Of a DNA stretch of 48,429 nt, positions 34,636 to 43,477 are shown piece by piece. The notes beneath the pieces were generated by a model, which worked only from the letters and a program-made list of their open reading frames with translations, ran no database searches and was not told the DNA's origin. The DNA is taken from assembly GCA_025361505.1 (NCBI GenBank), contig JANYKZ010000051.1, positions 1-48,429 on the forward strand, read 5' to 3'. Position numbers and translations under genes: made by a program. How positions within the stretch are numbered: position 1 is the first letter of the stretch; each line of letters starts with the position of its first letter. Source of the DNA: Coriobacteriia bacterium. GTDB taxonomy: Bacteria; Actinomycetota; Coriobacteriia; Anaerosomatales; PALSA-660.

Positions 34636-35957
34636 CCCTCAGGAGAGGCCAGCTCGAAGACGGCGACCGTCTCGACGTGCCACGTCTGGGGGAACAGGTC
34701 GATCGGAGTGGCCGAGGTCAGCCGGTAGCCGGCCGCTATCAGTGCGCGCGCGTCCCGTCCGAGCGTGGCCGCGTCACACGACACGTAGCAGATCCGGTGC
34801 GCGCCCGTCGCGACGAGGCCTTTCAGTACCGCCTCGGTCATGCCGGCGCGCGGAGGGTCGACGACCGCAAGGTCGAAGTGTCCCGCGTCGGCGAGCGCGC
34901 GAGCGGCGTCTCCGGGCATGACGTCGGCCCACACCCCGGCCGACTCCAGGTTCGCCCGGAGGTCCCGCACGGCTGAGCCCGCGCCCTCGATCGCCACGAC
35001 CTCTCCGGCGACCTCGGCCAGGGGCAGCGTGAACGTGCCCGCTCCGGCGTAGAGGTCCAGCACGCGGTCGGACCCGTCGGCGCCGAGACTCTCGAGGACC
35101 ATCGTGACCAGCGTCTCGGCGAGCACGGTGTTGACCTGGAAGAAGCTCGGGGCGGACACCTTGTAGTCGTACTCGCCCATCCGCTCGTGCCAGAAGCCGC
35201 GGCCTGAGAGCACCTCGACCTTGAGGTCGGCCCGCTCCCGGGCGTCGCCCTTCACGAGCACGCGCGTGACGCAGGTCGCCTTGACCGCGTCCGCGAGCGT
35301 CTTGGCCACCGCGTGGCGCGGGAACGCGCCCGGCGGGCCCCAGAGGTCGATCTCCAGGTCCCGAGTGCGCGCCGCCACCCGGATCGCGACGCGGTCGATG
35401 CCGAGATCGGCGCGGCCGCCCAGATAGCGCAGCGCGCCGGCGATCGCGCGCGGCGTCTTCCGGGCGCGGTCCGGCAGGAGGAGGCAGGCGTCGATGGGGA
35501 CGATCTCGTCCGTCCCGGCAGCGGTCATGCCGATGAGGGGCGAGCCGTCGGCGCGCGTGCCGACCCGAAGCTCGAGCCGGTTGCGGTAGCCGTAGGGCGA
35601 GGGACCGCTGACGGTCGGTGCGACCTCGACCCCTTCGATCCTCCCGATCCGGGTCAGGCTGTCCGCGACCTGTGTGCGCTTGGCCTCGGCCTGCGCCGCA
35701 TAGGAGATGTGCTGCCACTGACAGCCACCGCAGCGACCGAAGTACGGACACGGAGGGGTACGCCTGTCGGCGGACGGCGTGACGATGGTCGTGATGGAGC
35801 CCTCGAGATAGCGGCCGTGGTCAGCGGTGATCTCGAGATCGACCACATCGCCCGGACAGCCGGCCTTCACGAAGACGACGCGGCCGTCGTCGGCTCGCCC
35901 GACCGCGGCGCCGCCGTGGGCGAGTCCGTCGAGGTGTAGTCCGTGTAGCGCGGCCAT
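34632..35957 (-). CDS. rlmD: RlmD/RumA-type 23S rRNA (uracil-5-)-methyltransferase
   Basis: A 441-residue SAM-dependent RNA methyltransferase that makes 5-methyluridine. A TRAM-like N-terminal domain (residues 1 to 60) is followed by CPYFGRCGGCQWQHI near residue 69 (Cys ligands of a 4Fe-4S cluster together with a later Cys). SAM motif I is VLDLYAGAGTFTLPLA near residue 300, the DPPRAGM block is near residue 365, and the catalytic Cys is in ICYVSCDAATLGRD near residue 390. In Gram-positive bacteria one enzyme often does both RlmC and RlmD positions, so the exact uridine is unsure. Confidence 0.9.
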   Translation of the reverse strand: MAALHGLHLDGLAHGGAAVGRADDGRVVFVKAGCPGDVVDLEITADHGRYLEGSITTIVTPSADRRTPPCPYFGRCGGCQWQHISYAAQAEAKRTQVADSLTRIGRIEGVEVAPTVSGPSPYGYRNRLELRVGTRADGSPLIGMTAAGTDEIVPIDACLLLPDRARKTPRAIAGALRYLGGRADLGIDRVAIRVAARTRDLEIDLWGPPGAFPRHAVAKTLADAVKATCVTRVLVKGDARERADLKVEVLSGRGFWHERMGEYDYKVSAPSFFQVNTVLAETLVTMVLESLGADGSDRVLDLYAGAGTFTLPLAEVAGEVVAIEGAGSAVRDLRANLESAGVWADVMPGDAARALADAGHFDLAVVDPPRAGMTEAVLKGLVATGAHRICYVSCDAATLGRDARALIAAGYRLTSATPIDLFPQTWHVETVAVFELASPEG

Positions 35958-36020
35958 GTGAGCCTCTCGTCGTATGGACGGCCATTGTACGGCACGGGGA
36001 AAGCGGGGAAGATCCCGGGC

Positions 36021-36049
36021 TTCACCTGCGGCGCCGACAAGCCGATACT
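36021..36049 (+). promoter_or_regulatory. Candidate promoter of the receiver-PilT gene
   Basis: TTCACC and GATACT, each a four-in-six match to the vegetative boxes, lie 17 bases apart. This would give a leader of about 70 bases before the GTG at 36125. Read by eye. Confidence 0.3.
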
Positions 36050-36124
36050 AGACGGGTGGCCCACCGCGGGCGGCCCAGCCGCGCACGGTGGGTGGGGGGA
36101 CGATCCTTTAAGGAAGGACCGATC

Positions 36125-37675
<1,551 letters not shown>

Positions 37676-37700
37676 TCCGCGGCGGCCTGCAGCTTGCTGG

Positions 37701-37731
37701 AAGGCGCCCGCGGCCGTGCCGCGGGCGCCTT
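37701..37731 (+). terminator. Terminator after pilT
   Basis: AAGGCGCCCGCGG pairs perfectly with CCGCGGGCGCCTT over a CCGTG loop, 26 bases after the pilT stop. It divides pilT from the OsmC operon. Confidence 0.8.
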
Positions 37732-37812
37732 CGCGTCCCGTGGACGCGGCCGAGGGGGATAATGGAAGCGTCGGTCGTGCGCCGGCGTCCGAACGATACG
37801 AGGAGGACACCC

Positions 37813-38277
37813 GTGGACACCGTTCACGTGAGATGGGTCGAGCGCAGGCAGTTCGTCGGCTGGGACGAGAAGGGCCATGGGATCGTCATGGACGGTCCCT
37901 CGAACGGAGCCGGCGAAGGAACGGGCATCCGTCCGATAGAGCTCGTGCTCTACGGGCTCGCGGGGTGCACCGCGATGGACGTCGTGAGCGTGCTCGAGAA
38001 GAAGCGGCTCGATGTCCGGGGCGTGGAGATCAAGGTCACGGGAGAGCCCTACATGGACGGCTTCCCGCACTACTACAAGGAGATCGACCTCGAGTACGTC
38101 GTGATCGGAGTCGACATCCCCGACGCGGCGGTCGCGCGCGCGATCGAGCTCTCCGAGACGAAGTACTGCTCCGTCAAGGGGACGCTGGGCCCGCAAGTGC
38201 GCGTCACCACGAGCTTCCGGGTCGTGGCTCCGGCCGCACCCGGTCCGTCTGCGTCCTTGGGGGAGCAGCACGCATGA
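37813..38277 (+). CDS. OsmC-family protein
   Basis: A 154-residue OsmC/Ohr-superfamily protein. The GTG at 37813 lies six bases after AGGAGG. The two redox Cys are in YGLAGCTAMDVVSVLEKKR near residue 55 and SETKYCSVKGTLG near residue 118, the places used by OsmC proteins to reduce organic hydroperoxides with a thiol partner. The beta-alpha layout GIRPIELVLYGL is typical. GATAAT at 37758 may be its -10 box. It leads a four-gene run with overlapping ends (OsmC, GT2, BshB1-like, BshC-like), so a peroxidase that draws on the thiol made by the others is an attractive idea. Confidence 0.87.
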   Translation: MDTVHVRWVERRQFVGWDEKGHGIVMDGPSNGAGEGTGIRPIELVLYGLAGCTAMDVVSVLEKKRLDVRGVEIKVTGEPYMDGFPHYYKEIDLEYVVIGVDIPDAAVARAIELSETKYCSVKGTLGPQVRVTTSFRVVAPAAPGPSASLGEQHA

Positions 38278-39026
38278 GCGGAGGGTGTTCGGATGCGACC
38301 TGCGTGGTGATGCCCGTCTACAACGAAGAGGCGACGGTCGCCGGAGTGATCGACGCCGTGCGCATGCGGTTCGACGGCCAGGTCGTCGTGGTGGACGACG
38401 GTTCAACCGACGGCACCGCCTCGCTCGTGGCGGCGCGTCACGACGTGATGCTGGTGAGCCACGGGCAGAATCGAGGCTACGGCGCGTCGCTGCGCAGCGG
38501 GTTCGCCACGGCTCTGTGTCTCGGGGCCGAGACGATCATCACGATGGACTGCGACGGCCAGCACGAGCCCCGGCACATCACCGAGTTCTGCACCGAACTC
38601 ACCCGGTGCGGCGCGGACATCGTCTCCGGCTCCCGCTACCTGCCGGCCAGCGGTTCGGCCGGCGTGGTGCCGCCTGACCGCCGCGTCGTGAACACGCGCA
38701 TCACCGGCCTCATCAACGAAGTGACCGGATGGGGGCTGACGGACGCGTTCTGCGGCTTCAAAGCCTATCGAGCGGCCGCATTGCGGCGCGTGCAGATCGA
38801 CGAGACCGGCTACGCGATGCCGCTGGAGTTCTGGGCGCGGGCATGGAAGGCGGGCCTCACCGTCTGTGAGATGCCCGTGGAGCGGATCTACATGGACCAC
38901 GACCGGTCGTTCGGACACGACCTGGACGATCCGGCACGCCGCACGGCGTACTACCTGCAGGTCTGGGAGCGGGCGCTCGGCGAGGCCGCCCCGGCCGCGA
39001 ACGGAGAGGTGAACAGCGATGGCTGA
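38274..39026 (+). CDS. Glycosyltransferase family 2 without membrane helices
   Basis: A 250-residue GT2 enzyme that overlaps the OsmC gene by four bases (ATGA) and the deacetylase by eight. CVVMPVYNEEATVAGV, VVDDGSTDGTAS near residue 42 and TMDCDGQHEP near residue 91 (DxD-type metal site) define the catalytic fold, and LTDAFCGFKAYRAAAL is the acceptor-side block of the dolichol-phosphate-mannose-synthase-like branch. No membrane helices are present. It is not a GT4 enzyme, so it is not a BshA orthologue, though the context next to a PIG-L deacetylase raises the question of its acceptor. Confidence 0.87.
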   Translation: MSGGCSDATCVVMPVYNEEATVAGVIDAVRMRFDGQVVVVDDGSTDGTASLVAARHDVMLVSHGQNRGYGASLRSGFATALCLGAETIITMDCDGQHEPRHITEFCTELTRCGADIVSGSRYLPASGSAGVVPPDRRVVNTRITGLINEVTGWGLTDAFCGFKAYRAAALRRVQIDETGYAMPLEFWARAWKAGLTVCEMPVERIYMDHDRSFGHDLDDPARRTAYYLQVWERALGEAAPAANGEVNSDG

Positions 39027-39702
39027 CGTCATCTGCATCGGGGCGCACCCGGACGATGTCGAGATCGGCATGGGCGCGACGGTCGCGAAGATGGTCGCGC
39101 AGGGGCTGGAGGTCGTGATGGTCGATCTCACCGACGGCGAGCCGACCCCACACGGCACCCACGAGCGTCGGGTGGTTGAAGCGGCTTCGGCGGCCAAGGC
39201 TCTCGGCGTGGAGAGCCGGATACTGCTGCCGCTCGTGAACCGCGAGCTGGCTGACACGGTAACGGCGCGCACGCTCCTCGCGGAGGTGATCCGCGAACAT
39301 CGGCCGCGCGTGCTCTTCGCGCCGTATCCGATCGACGCTCACCCCGACCATGTCGCCGCCTCGGCGATCGTCGAGGCGGCGCGCTTCTACGCCAAGTTCG
39401 TCAAGACCGAGATGTCCGGAGAGCCGCACTTCCCGGCACGGGTGTACCACTACTTCGCCGTGCACCTGCGTCTGGTGGCGAAGCCTTCCTTCATCGTGGA
39501 CGTGACCGACGAGCTTCCGGTCAAGGCCGCGGCCCTGGCCTGCTACGAATCCCAGTTCGGCGCGGAGACGGCCAACCGTGGCGTGCTCGAGTGGGTGACG
39601 GGCCAGGCCGCTGTGTGGGGAGCGTTGATCGGGACACAGGGAGGCGAGCCGTTCTTCTCGCGCGAGGAGATCGGCATCCGCGACATCAGGGACCTGGTCT
39701 AG
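39019..39702 (+). CDS. bshB1: PIG-L deacetylase, BshB1-like
   Basis: A 227-residue zinc deacetylase of the PIG-L/LmbE family that removes acetyl from N-acetylglucosamine conjugates. ICIGAHPDDVEIGMGAT at residues 5 to 21 holds the zinc His/Asp/Asp and YPIDAHPDHVAASAIVEAARFYAKF near residue 107 the third zinc His. The layout MxDVICIGAHPDDVEIGMGGT and ARFYAKF are close to BshB1, the bacillithiol enzyme, more than to mycothiol MshB, which is longer. The stop overlaps the next GTG (TAGTG). The neighbour looks like a distant BshC. Together they suggest a bacillithiol-type pathway, unusual for an actinobacterium. Confidence 0.82.
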   Translation: MADVICIGAHPDDVEIGMGATVAKMVAQGLEVVMVDLTDGEPTPHGTHERRVVEAASAAKALGVESRILLPLVNRELADTVTARTLLAEVIREHRPRVLFAPYPIDAHPDHVAASAIVEAARFYAKFVKTEMSGEPHFPARVYHYFAVHLRLVAKPSFIVDVTDELPVKAAALACYESQFGAETANRGVLEWVTGQAAVWGALIGTQGGEPFFSREEIGIRDIRDLV

Positions 39703-41267
39703 TGGCCCGCGTCCGCCAGACCTTGCCGTCGGGGCACGGAGAGGTCGTCACCCGTCCCGATTTCGATCAGTGGGGCGCCCTTGCGCGCGAGGGGTCCCGC
39801 CTCGCAGCTTCCTGGGACGCGACGCTGTGCGGCGTCCCGGTCGCGGCGCTGCGCAGGCTCGCGCGTCGCGAGGCGCTCGAGCGCGCGGTCTCGTTCTCGT
39901 CGCGTCTTGGAGTGCCCGTCCGCCCGGTCGAGGGCGAGCCCGGGCTCGTCGTCGTGACAGGACATCAGCCGGAGCTGTACCACCCCGGCGTCTGGATCAA
40001 GGACTTCCTGCTGCAACGCGTCGCGGACGAGACCGGCGCCGCCGCGATCGATCTCGTTGTCGATTCGGATGGCTTCGACAGCCTCGAGATCCACTCGCCG
40101 TGCCTGCGTCCCGAGGTGGGCGTGTGTCGCGCCTATCTCGCGGTCGGTACCACCGACGGCTGCTACGCGTGCACGCCGGTCCCCGCAGCCGACGACATCC
40201 GCGACTTCTGCGAGGCGGGCGCCGACAACCTGTCGACGCTCTCGGCGCCGGCGATCGGCCACCACTTCGCGCGCTTCTGCGAGGGCCTGCGCTCGGCATT
40301 GCCCGACGCCCGGAACATCGCGGAGCTGGTCACGTTCGCCCGGCGCCGCTTCGAGGCCCAGGCCGGGACCGACTACCTCGAGCTTCCGGTAACGGGCATG
40401 GCCGGGTCCGAGGCGTTCGCGACCTTCGCCGCGCATCTCGCGCTCGACGCCGCCGCCTTCGCGACCGCGTACAACGCGGCGCTCGCCGACTACCGCGAGC
40501 GGACGGGGACGCGCAGCGCCGCGCAGCCGTTCCCGGACCTTGCGACCGAAGGGGATCTGGTCGAGCTGCCGCTATGGGTGATCGATGGACGGCGCCGCAC
40601 CGTGTGGGCGCGGACCGGCGAGCATCCCGCGCTGCTTGCGGACGGCAACGTCCTGTGCGAGCTCGGAGACGCGGCAGACGCCCCCGCACGGTTGCTCGGA
40701 GCCGGCCTCTCACTGGCGCCGAAGGCGTTGGCTCTGACGCTCTTCACGAGGCTCCTGGTCGCGGACCTCTTCATACACGGGGTCGGAGGCGGCCGCTACG
40801 ACCAGGTCACCGAGGATGTCTTCCGGCGCTACCTCGGCATCGAGCCGACGCCGATGGTGGTCGCATCGATGACGGTCTATCTGCCGCTCGGAGCGCGCAT
40901 CGTGCGCGACGAGGAGGTCGAGGCCGCGACGATGGCGCTCAACCGGCTGCAGCACAACCCCGACCAGATGCTGGACGACGTCGAGTTCGACACGGCGGAG
41001 GAGCACGCGCGCGCCGTGGCCCTGGCGGGGGAGAAGGCGCGACTGGTGTCCGAGATCGCTCAGCCTGACGCGGACAAGAAGACGGTGGGTGCTCACATCC
41101 GCGAGGTGAACGCGGAACTCGCTGGGCTTCTCGCCCCGTGGGAGCGCGAGCTGGCGTCCGACCTCGAGGACCTGAGGCGCATGCAGCAGGCGAGTGAGAT
41201 ACTCACCGACCGGACCTACCCGTTCTGCTTCTGGAGCCCCGAGGAGATCGCCGACAAGGCCCGATGA
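39702..41267 (+). CDS. BshC-like protein, possible cysteine-adding enzyme for a thiol cofactor
   Basis: A 521-residue protein starting with GTG in the stop of the BshB1-like gene. The segment VVTGHQPELYHPGVWIKDFL near residue 85 lines up with the BshC pattern TGQQxGLxxGPLYTxxK, and IDLVVDSDGFDSLEI shortly after with the BshC VFWxAxEDHDxxEI block. BshC from Firmicutes is about 540 residues, close to this length, with a long helical C-terminal part that is also seen here (EEVEAATMALNRLQHNP and following). The similarity is remote and I found it by eye, so function is inferred mainly from the coupling with bshB1. No cysteine ligase of the MshC type is nearby. Confidence 0.55.
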   Translation: MARVRQTLPSGHGEVVTRPDFDQWGALAREGSRLAASWDATLCGVPVAALRRLARREALERAVSFSSRLGVPVRPVEGEPGLVVVTGHQPELYHPGVWIKDFLLQRVADETGAAAIDLVVDSDGFDSLEIHSPCLRPEVGVCRAYLAVGTTDGCYACTPVPAADDIRDFCEAGADNLSTLSAPAIGHHFARFCEGLRSALPDARNIAELVTFARRRFEAQAGTDYLELPVTGMAGSEAFATFAAHLALDAAAFATAYNAALADYRERTGTRSAAQPFPDLATEGDLVELPLWVIDGRRRTVWARTGEHPALLADGNVLCELGDAADAPARLLGAGLSLAPKALALTLFTRLLVADLFIHGVGGGRYDQVTEDVFRRYLGIEPTPMVVASMTVYLPLGARIVRDEEVEAATMALNRLQHNPDQMLDDVEFDTAEEHARAVALAGEKARLVSEIAQPDADKKTVGAHIREVNAELAGLLAPWERELASDLEDLRRMQQASEILTDRTYPFCFWSPEEIADKAR

Positions 41268-41307
41268 AGGCCGCGCAGGCGCGCGGTCGCGAGATGGCCG
41301 TCGCCGG

Positions 41308-41316
41308 TGCTAGAAT
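41308..41316 (+). promoter_or_regulatory. Extended -10 promoter of the ferredoxin gene
   Basis: TGCTAGAAT is an extended -10 box (TGn plus TAGAAT). No good -35 lies 17 bases upstream. The start codon follows 69 bases later, consistent with a separate ferredoxin transcript. Confidence 0.4.
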
Positions 41317-41384
41317 CCTGCAACGCCCGCGCTTCGAGCGCATGGGGCGCTGGCCTGAAGACCACGTGGAAAGGACGCTGCTCA

Positions 41385-41558
41385 ATGGGCAAGCCCGTCG
41401 TTGACGTCGATCTGTGCACGGCTTGTGGTATCTGCGTGGACGAGTGCCCGTCCAGCGCGCTGGATCTCGGCGACACCGCCATCCTGGCTCGTCCGGACGA
41501 CTGCACGGAGTGCGGCACCTGCCAGGAAGTCTGCCCCAACGAGGCCATCACCCTCTAG
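41385..41558 (+). CDS. Small 2[4Fe-4S] ferredoxin
   Basis: A 57-residue clostridial-type ferredoxin. CTACGICVDECP near residue 11 and CTECGTCQEVCP near residue 40 each give CxxCxxCxxxCP, binding two 4Fe-4S clusters of low potential. The ATG at 41385 lies nine bases after GGAAAGGA. It is a single-gene unit between its own promoter and terminator. It could serve many partners, including redox enzymes not in this window. Confidence 0.95.
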   Translation: MGKPVVDVDLCTACGICVDECPSSALDLGDTAILARPDDCTECGTCQEVCPNEAITL

Positions 41559-41578
41559 GTCGACGCGCAGCTGCACAT

Positions 41579-41612
41579 CGAGAGCCGGGGCCCGAAAGGG
41601 TGCCGGCTCTCG
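41579..41612. terminator. Terminator between ferredoxin and plsY
   Basis: CGAGAGCCGG pairs with CCGGCTCTCG and an inner CCC/GGG around GAAA. It lies 20 bases after the ferredoxin stop and 26 bases from the convergent plsY end, and so may serve both. Confidence 0.7.
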
Positions 41613-41638
41613 TCACATCGAGGGCGTCGCGGCATCGA

Positions 41639-42313
41639 TCAGCCTCGCGGGCCCATCCGGTCCTCGACGTACAGCTTGGGCTCGCGGCCCTGCAGGAGCC
41701 CGACGAAGCGCTTGTGATGCGCGGCGTAGACGAGCACTCCCATGAACAGCGCGAAGGGCCAGTCGGGGGACCGCAGGACCAGCGCCGTCACGGGGAGGGT
41801 GAACGCGGCGATGACCTGTCCCGCCATCATGTAGCGCGTGATCGCGATGGTGAGCAGCCCGATGACGACGACCGCCAGGAAGTACCGCCAGTCGTAGGCC
41901 AGAAGGGCGCCCGCGCCGGTGGCCAGTCCCTTGCCCGTGCGCAGGAACCGCTTCTCGATCAGCGCCATCCAGACGGAGTAGTTGTGCCCGAGGACCGTGC
42001 CCAGGACCATCGCCGGCACCGCGAGGGCGGCGAGCGTCAGTCCTCCGGTGAGCGTGACTGCGAACGGGACCGGGATGCTCAGACCCTCGAGGAGCTTGAC
42101 CGCGGCGACCGGAACGAAGCCCTTGAGCATGTCGGCGGCCATCGCCACGGCGAACCAGCCCCAGGATCCGGTGGCGCGCCGCACGTTCATCGAGCCGACG
42201 TTGCCGGTCCCGTGAACCGTGATGTCCTCGCCGGTGACGAGGCGGACGATGACGTAAGCGAACGGGACCGAACCGATCAGGTATCCGACCCCCAGCGCGA
42301 GGACGGGTCCCAT
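41639..42313 (-). CDS. plsY: Glycerol-3-phosphate acyltransferase PlsY
   Basis: A 224-residue membrane enzyme that acylates glycerol-3-phosphate from acyl-phosphate, the first step of phospholipid synthesis. GYLIGSVPFAYVIVR at the N terminus, HGTGNVGSMNVRRATG near residue 34, LGHNYSVWMALIEKRFLRTGKGLATGAG near residue 107 are the three PlsY signature regions, and several hydrophobic helices match the family. One base separates it from the lipid kinase gene upstream, so both form one operon for lipid head synthesis. Confidence 0.93.
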   Translation of the reverse strand: MGPVLALGVGYLIGSVPFAYVIVRLVTGEDITVHGTGNVGSMNVRRATGSWGWFAVAMAADMLKGFVPVAAVKLLEGLSIPVPFAVTLTGGLTLAALAVPAMVLGTVLGHNYSVWMALIEKRFLRTGKGLATGAGALLAYDWRYFLAVVVIGLLTIAITRYMMAGQVIAAFTLPVTALVLRSPDWPFALFMGVLVYAAHHKRFVGLLQGREPKLYVEDRMGPRG

Positions 42314-42314
42314 C

Positions 42315-43217
42315 TCAGGCTCTCCTCGGGACGACGCACTCGATCGCGGCGGCCATCATCGTCACCTCGTAGCGTCTCTCGAACAGCACCTCGCCGTCGA
42401 CCTGGGCCGGCAGCGGCACCTCGCTGTCGATGAGCGCCGAGCGGTGCCGCGACATGTGGACGACGGGCATCTTCGTGTGCTTACCGGCGATCACGAAGGG
42501 CAGGCGCCACAGGGCCTGGCCCAGACCGAGCGGGTCGATCATGCACACGTCGAATACGCCGTCGGTCGGGTCGGCACCCGGAGTGATCTTGAAACCGCCG
42601 CCGTAGGTCGCGCCGTTTGTGATCGCCACGATCAGGGTGTCGCACGGTGTCTGGGGGGCGCCGTCGAACCCGATGTCCAGGCGGAAGGCCCCGAGGTCCT
42701 TGAAGAGCACGTGCAGCAGCGCGGTCAGATAGAGCCACAGCCCGCTGCGCCGCTTGGTGACCTTGTACTCGACCGCCTTCGCGGTCACCTTCGCGTCGAG
42801 CCCGGCGGCGAACGAGTTGTTGAAGAAGATCCCGTTGCAGACGCCGACGTCGAAGCGGCGAAGCTCTCCCGTGGAGAGCAACGCGGCCGCCTCCGAGAGT
42901 TCGAAGGGGACTCCGAGGGTGCGGCACGTGTCGTTGCCGGAGCCGGTCGGCAGCACCGCCAGGGCCGGGCGTGACGCGGCCTCGATCCGCATCAGCCCGT
43001 TGAGGACCTCGTGGACGGTGCCGTCGCCGCCGGAGGCGACCACGACGTCGTAGCCGGAGGCGGCGGCGGCCAGCTCGGAAGCGTGCCCGGGAGCCTCCGT
43101 CACGACGGTGTCGTGGGGAAGGTTCGTCAGCAGCGCCTCGACGACGGGCGAGAGCGCCTCAGCTTCACCGTGCCGTGCCTGCGGGTTGACGATGATGAGG
43201 TGCCGGGCCTGCGTCAT
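42315..43217 (-). CDS. dagK: Diacylglycerol/lipid kinase family protein
   Basis: A 300-residue DagK-fold kinase. VNPQARHG at residue 10, the nucleotide site VVASGGDGTVHEVLNGLM near residue 58 and VLPTGSGNDTCRTLGVP near residue 87 are the hallmarks, and the C-terminal beta sandwich carries FNNSFAAGLDAKVT. DagK recycles diacylglycerol to phosphatidic acid. Pairing with plsY, whose pathway also gives phosphatidic acid, supports that. Sphingosine-kinase-like substrates cannot be ruled out. Confidence 0.87.
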   Translation of the reverse strand: MTQARHLIIVNPQARHGEAEALSPVVEALLTNLPHDTVVTEAPGHASELAAAASGYDVVVASGGDGTVHEVLNGLMRIEAASRPALAVLPTGSGNDTCRTLGVPFELSEAAALLSTGELRRFDVGVCNGIFFNNSFAAGLDAKVTAKAVEYKVTKRRSGLWLYLTALLHVLFKDLGAFRLDIGFDGAPQTPCDTLIVAITNGATYGGGFKITPGADPTDGVFDVCMIDPLGLGQALWRLPFVIAGKHTKMPVVHMSRHRSALIDSEVPLPAQVDGEVLFERRYEVTMMAAAIECVVPRRA

Positions 43218-43276
43218 CTCTGTCGGTCTCCTTGGTCTGGCGGCGGCTCGTCCAAAGCATAGCCCAACGCCCGCCC

Positions 43277-43308
43277 CGGTAGCAGCGGTGCGTGCCGCTG
43301 TGCTACCG
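43277..43308. repeat. Inverted repeat between dagK and tRNA-Arg
   Basis: CGGTAGCA and TGCTACCG pair over 8 bp, with GCGG/CCGC inside and a six-base loop. It lies in the divergent promoter region and its right arm overlaps a possible extended -10 (TGCTACCGT) for the tRNA. Confidence 0.45.
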
Positions 43309-43328
43309 TATCCCCTCGGTCACCTCAT

Positions 43329-43404
43329 GCCCTGTTAGCCCAGCGGATAGAGCGTCTGCCTCCGGAGCAGAAGGTCGAAGGTTCGAGTCCTTCACAGGGC
43401 ACCA
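43329..43404 (+). tRNA. tRNA-Arg (CCG)
   Basis: Cloverleaf with acceptor GCCCTGT / ACAGGGC, discriminator A and encoded CCA, D-arm TAGCCCAGCGGATAGAGC, anticodon loop CTCCGGA (anticodon CCG), and T-arm GAAGGTTCGAGTCCTTC. A terminator follows. Confidence 0.95.
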
Positions 43405-43417
43405 TCGCTCACACCAC

Positions 43418-43447
43418 GAAGGCCCGGCGCGTCTGCGCCGGGCCTTC
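43418..43447. terminator. Terminator of tRNA-Arg and convergent EF-G-like gene
   Basis: GAAGGCCCGGCGC and GCGCCGGGCCTTC form a 13-bp stem with a GTCT loop. It sits between tRNA-Arg (plus) and the end of the EF-G-like gene (minus) and can serve both. Confidence 0.8.
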
Positions 43448-43477
43448 GCCGCATCTTCGGCCGGGAGATCGGGCCGA

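Noticed and set aside
38274-39026. Assigning the GT2 gene as bshA
   Set aside because: BshA is a GT4 enzyme with two Rossmann domains (about 380 residues). This is a 250-residue GT2 with a DxD-type site.
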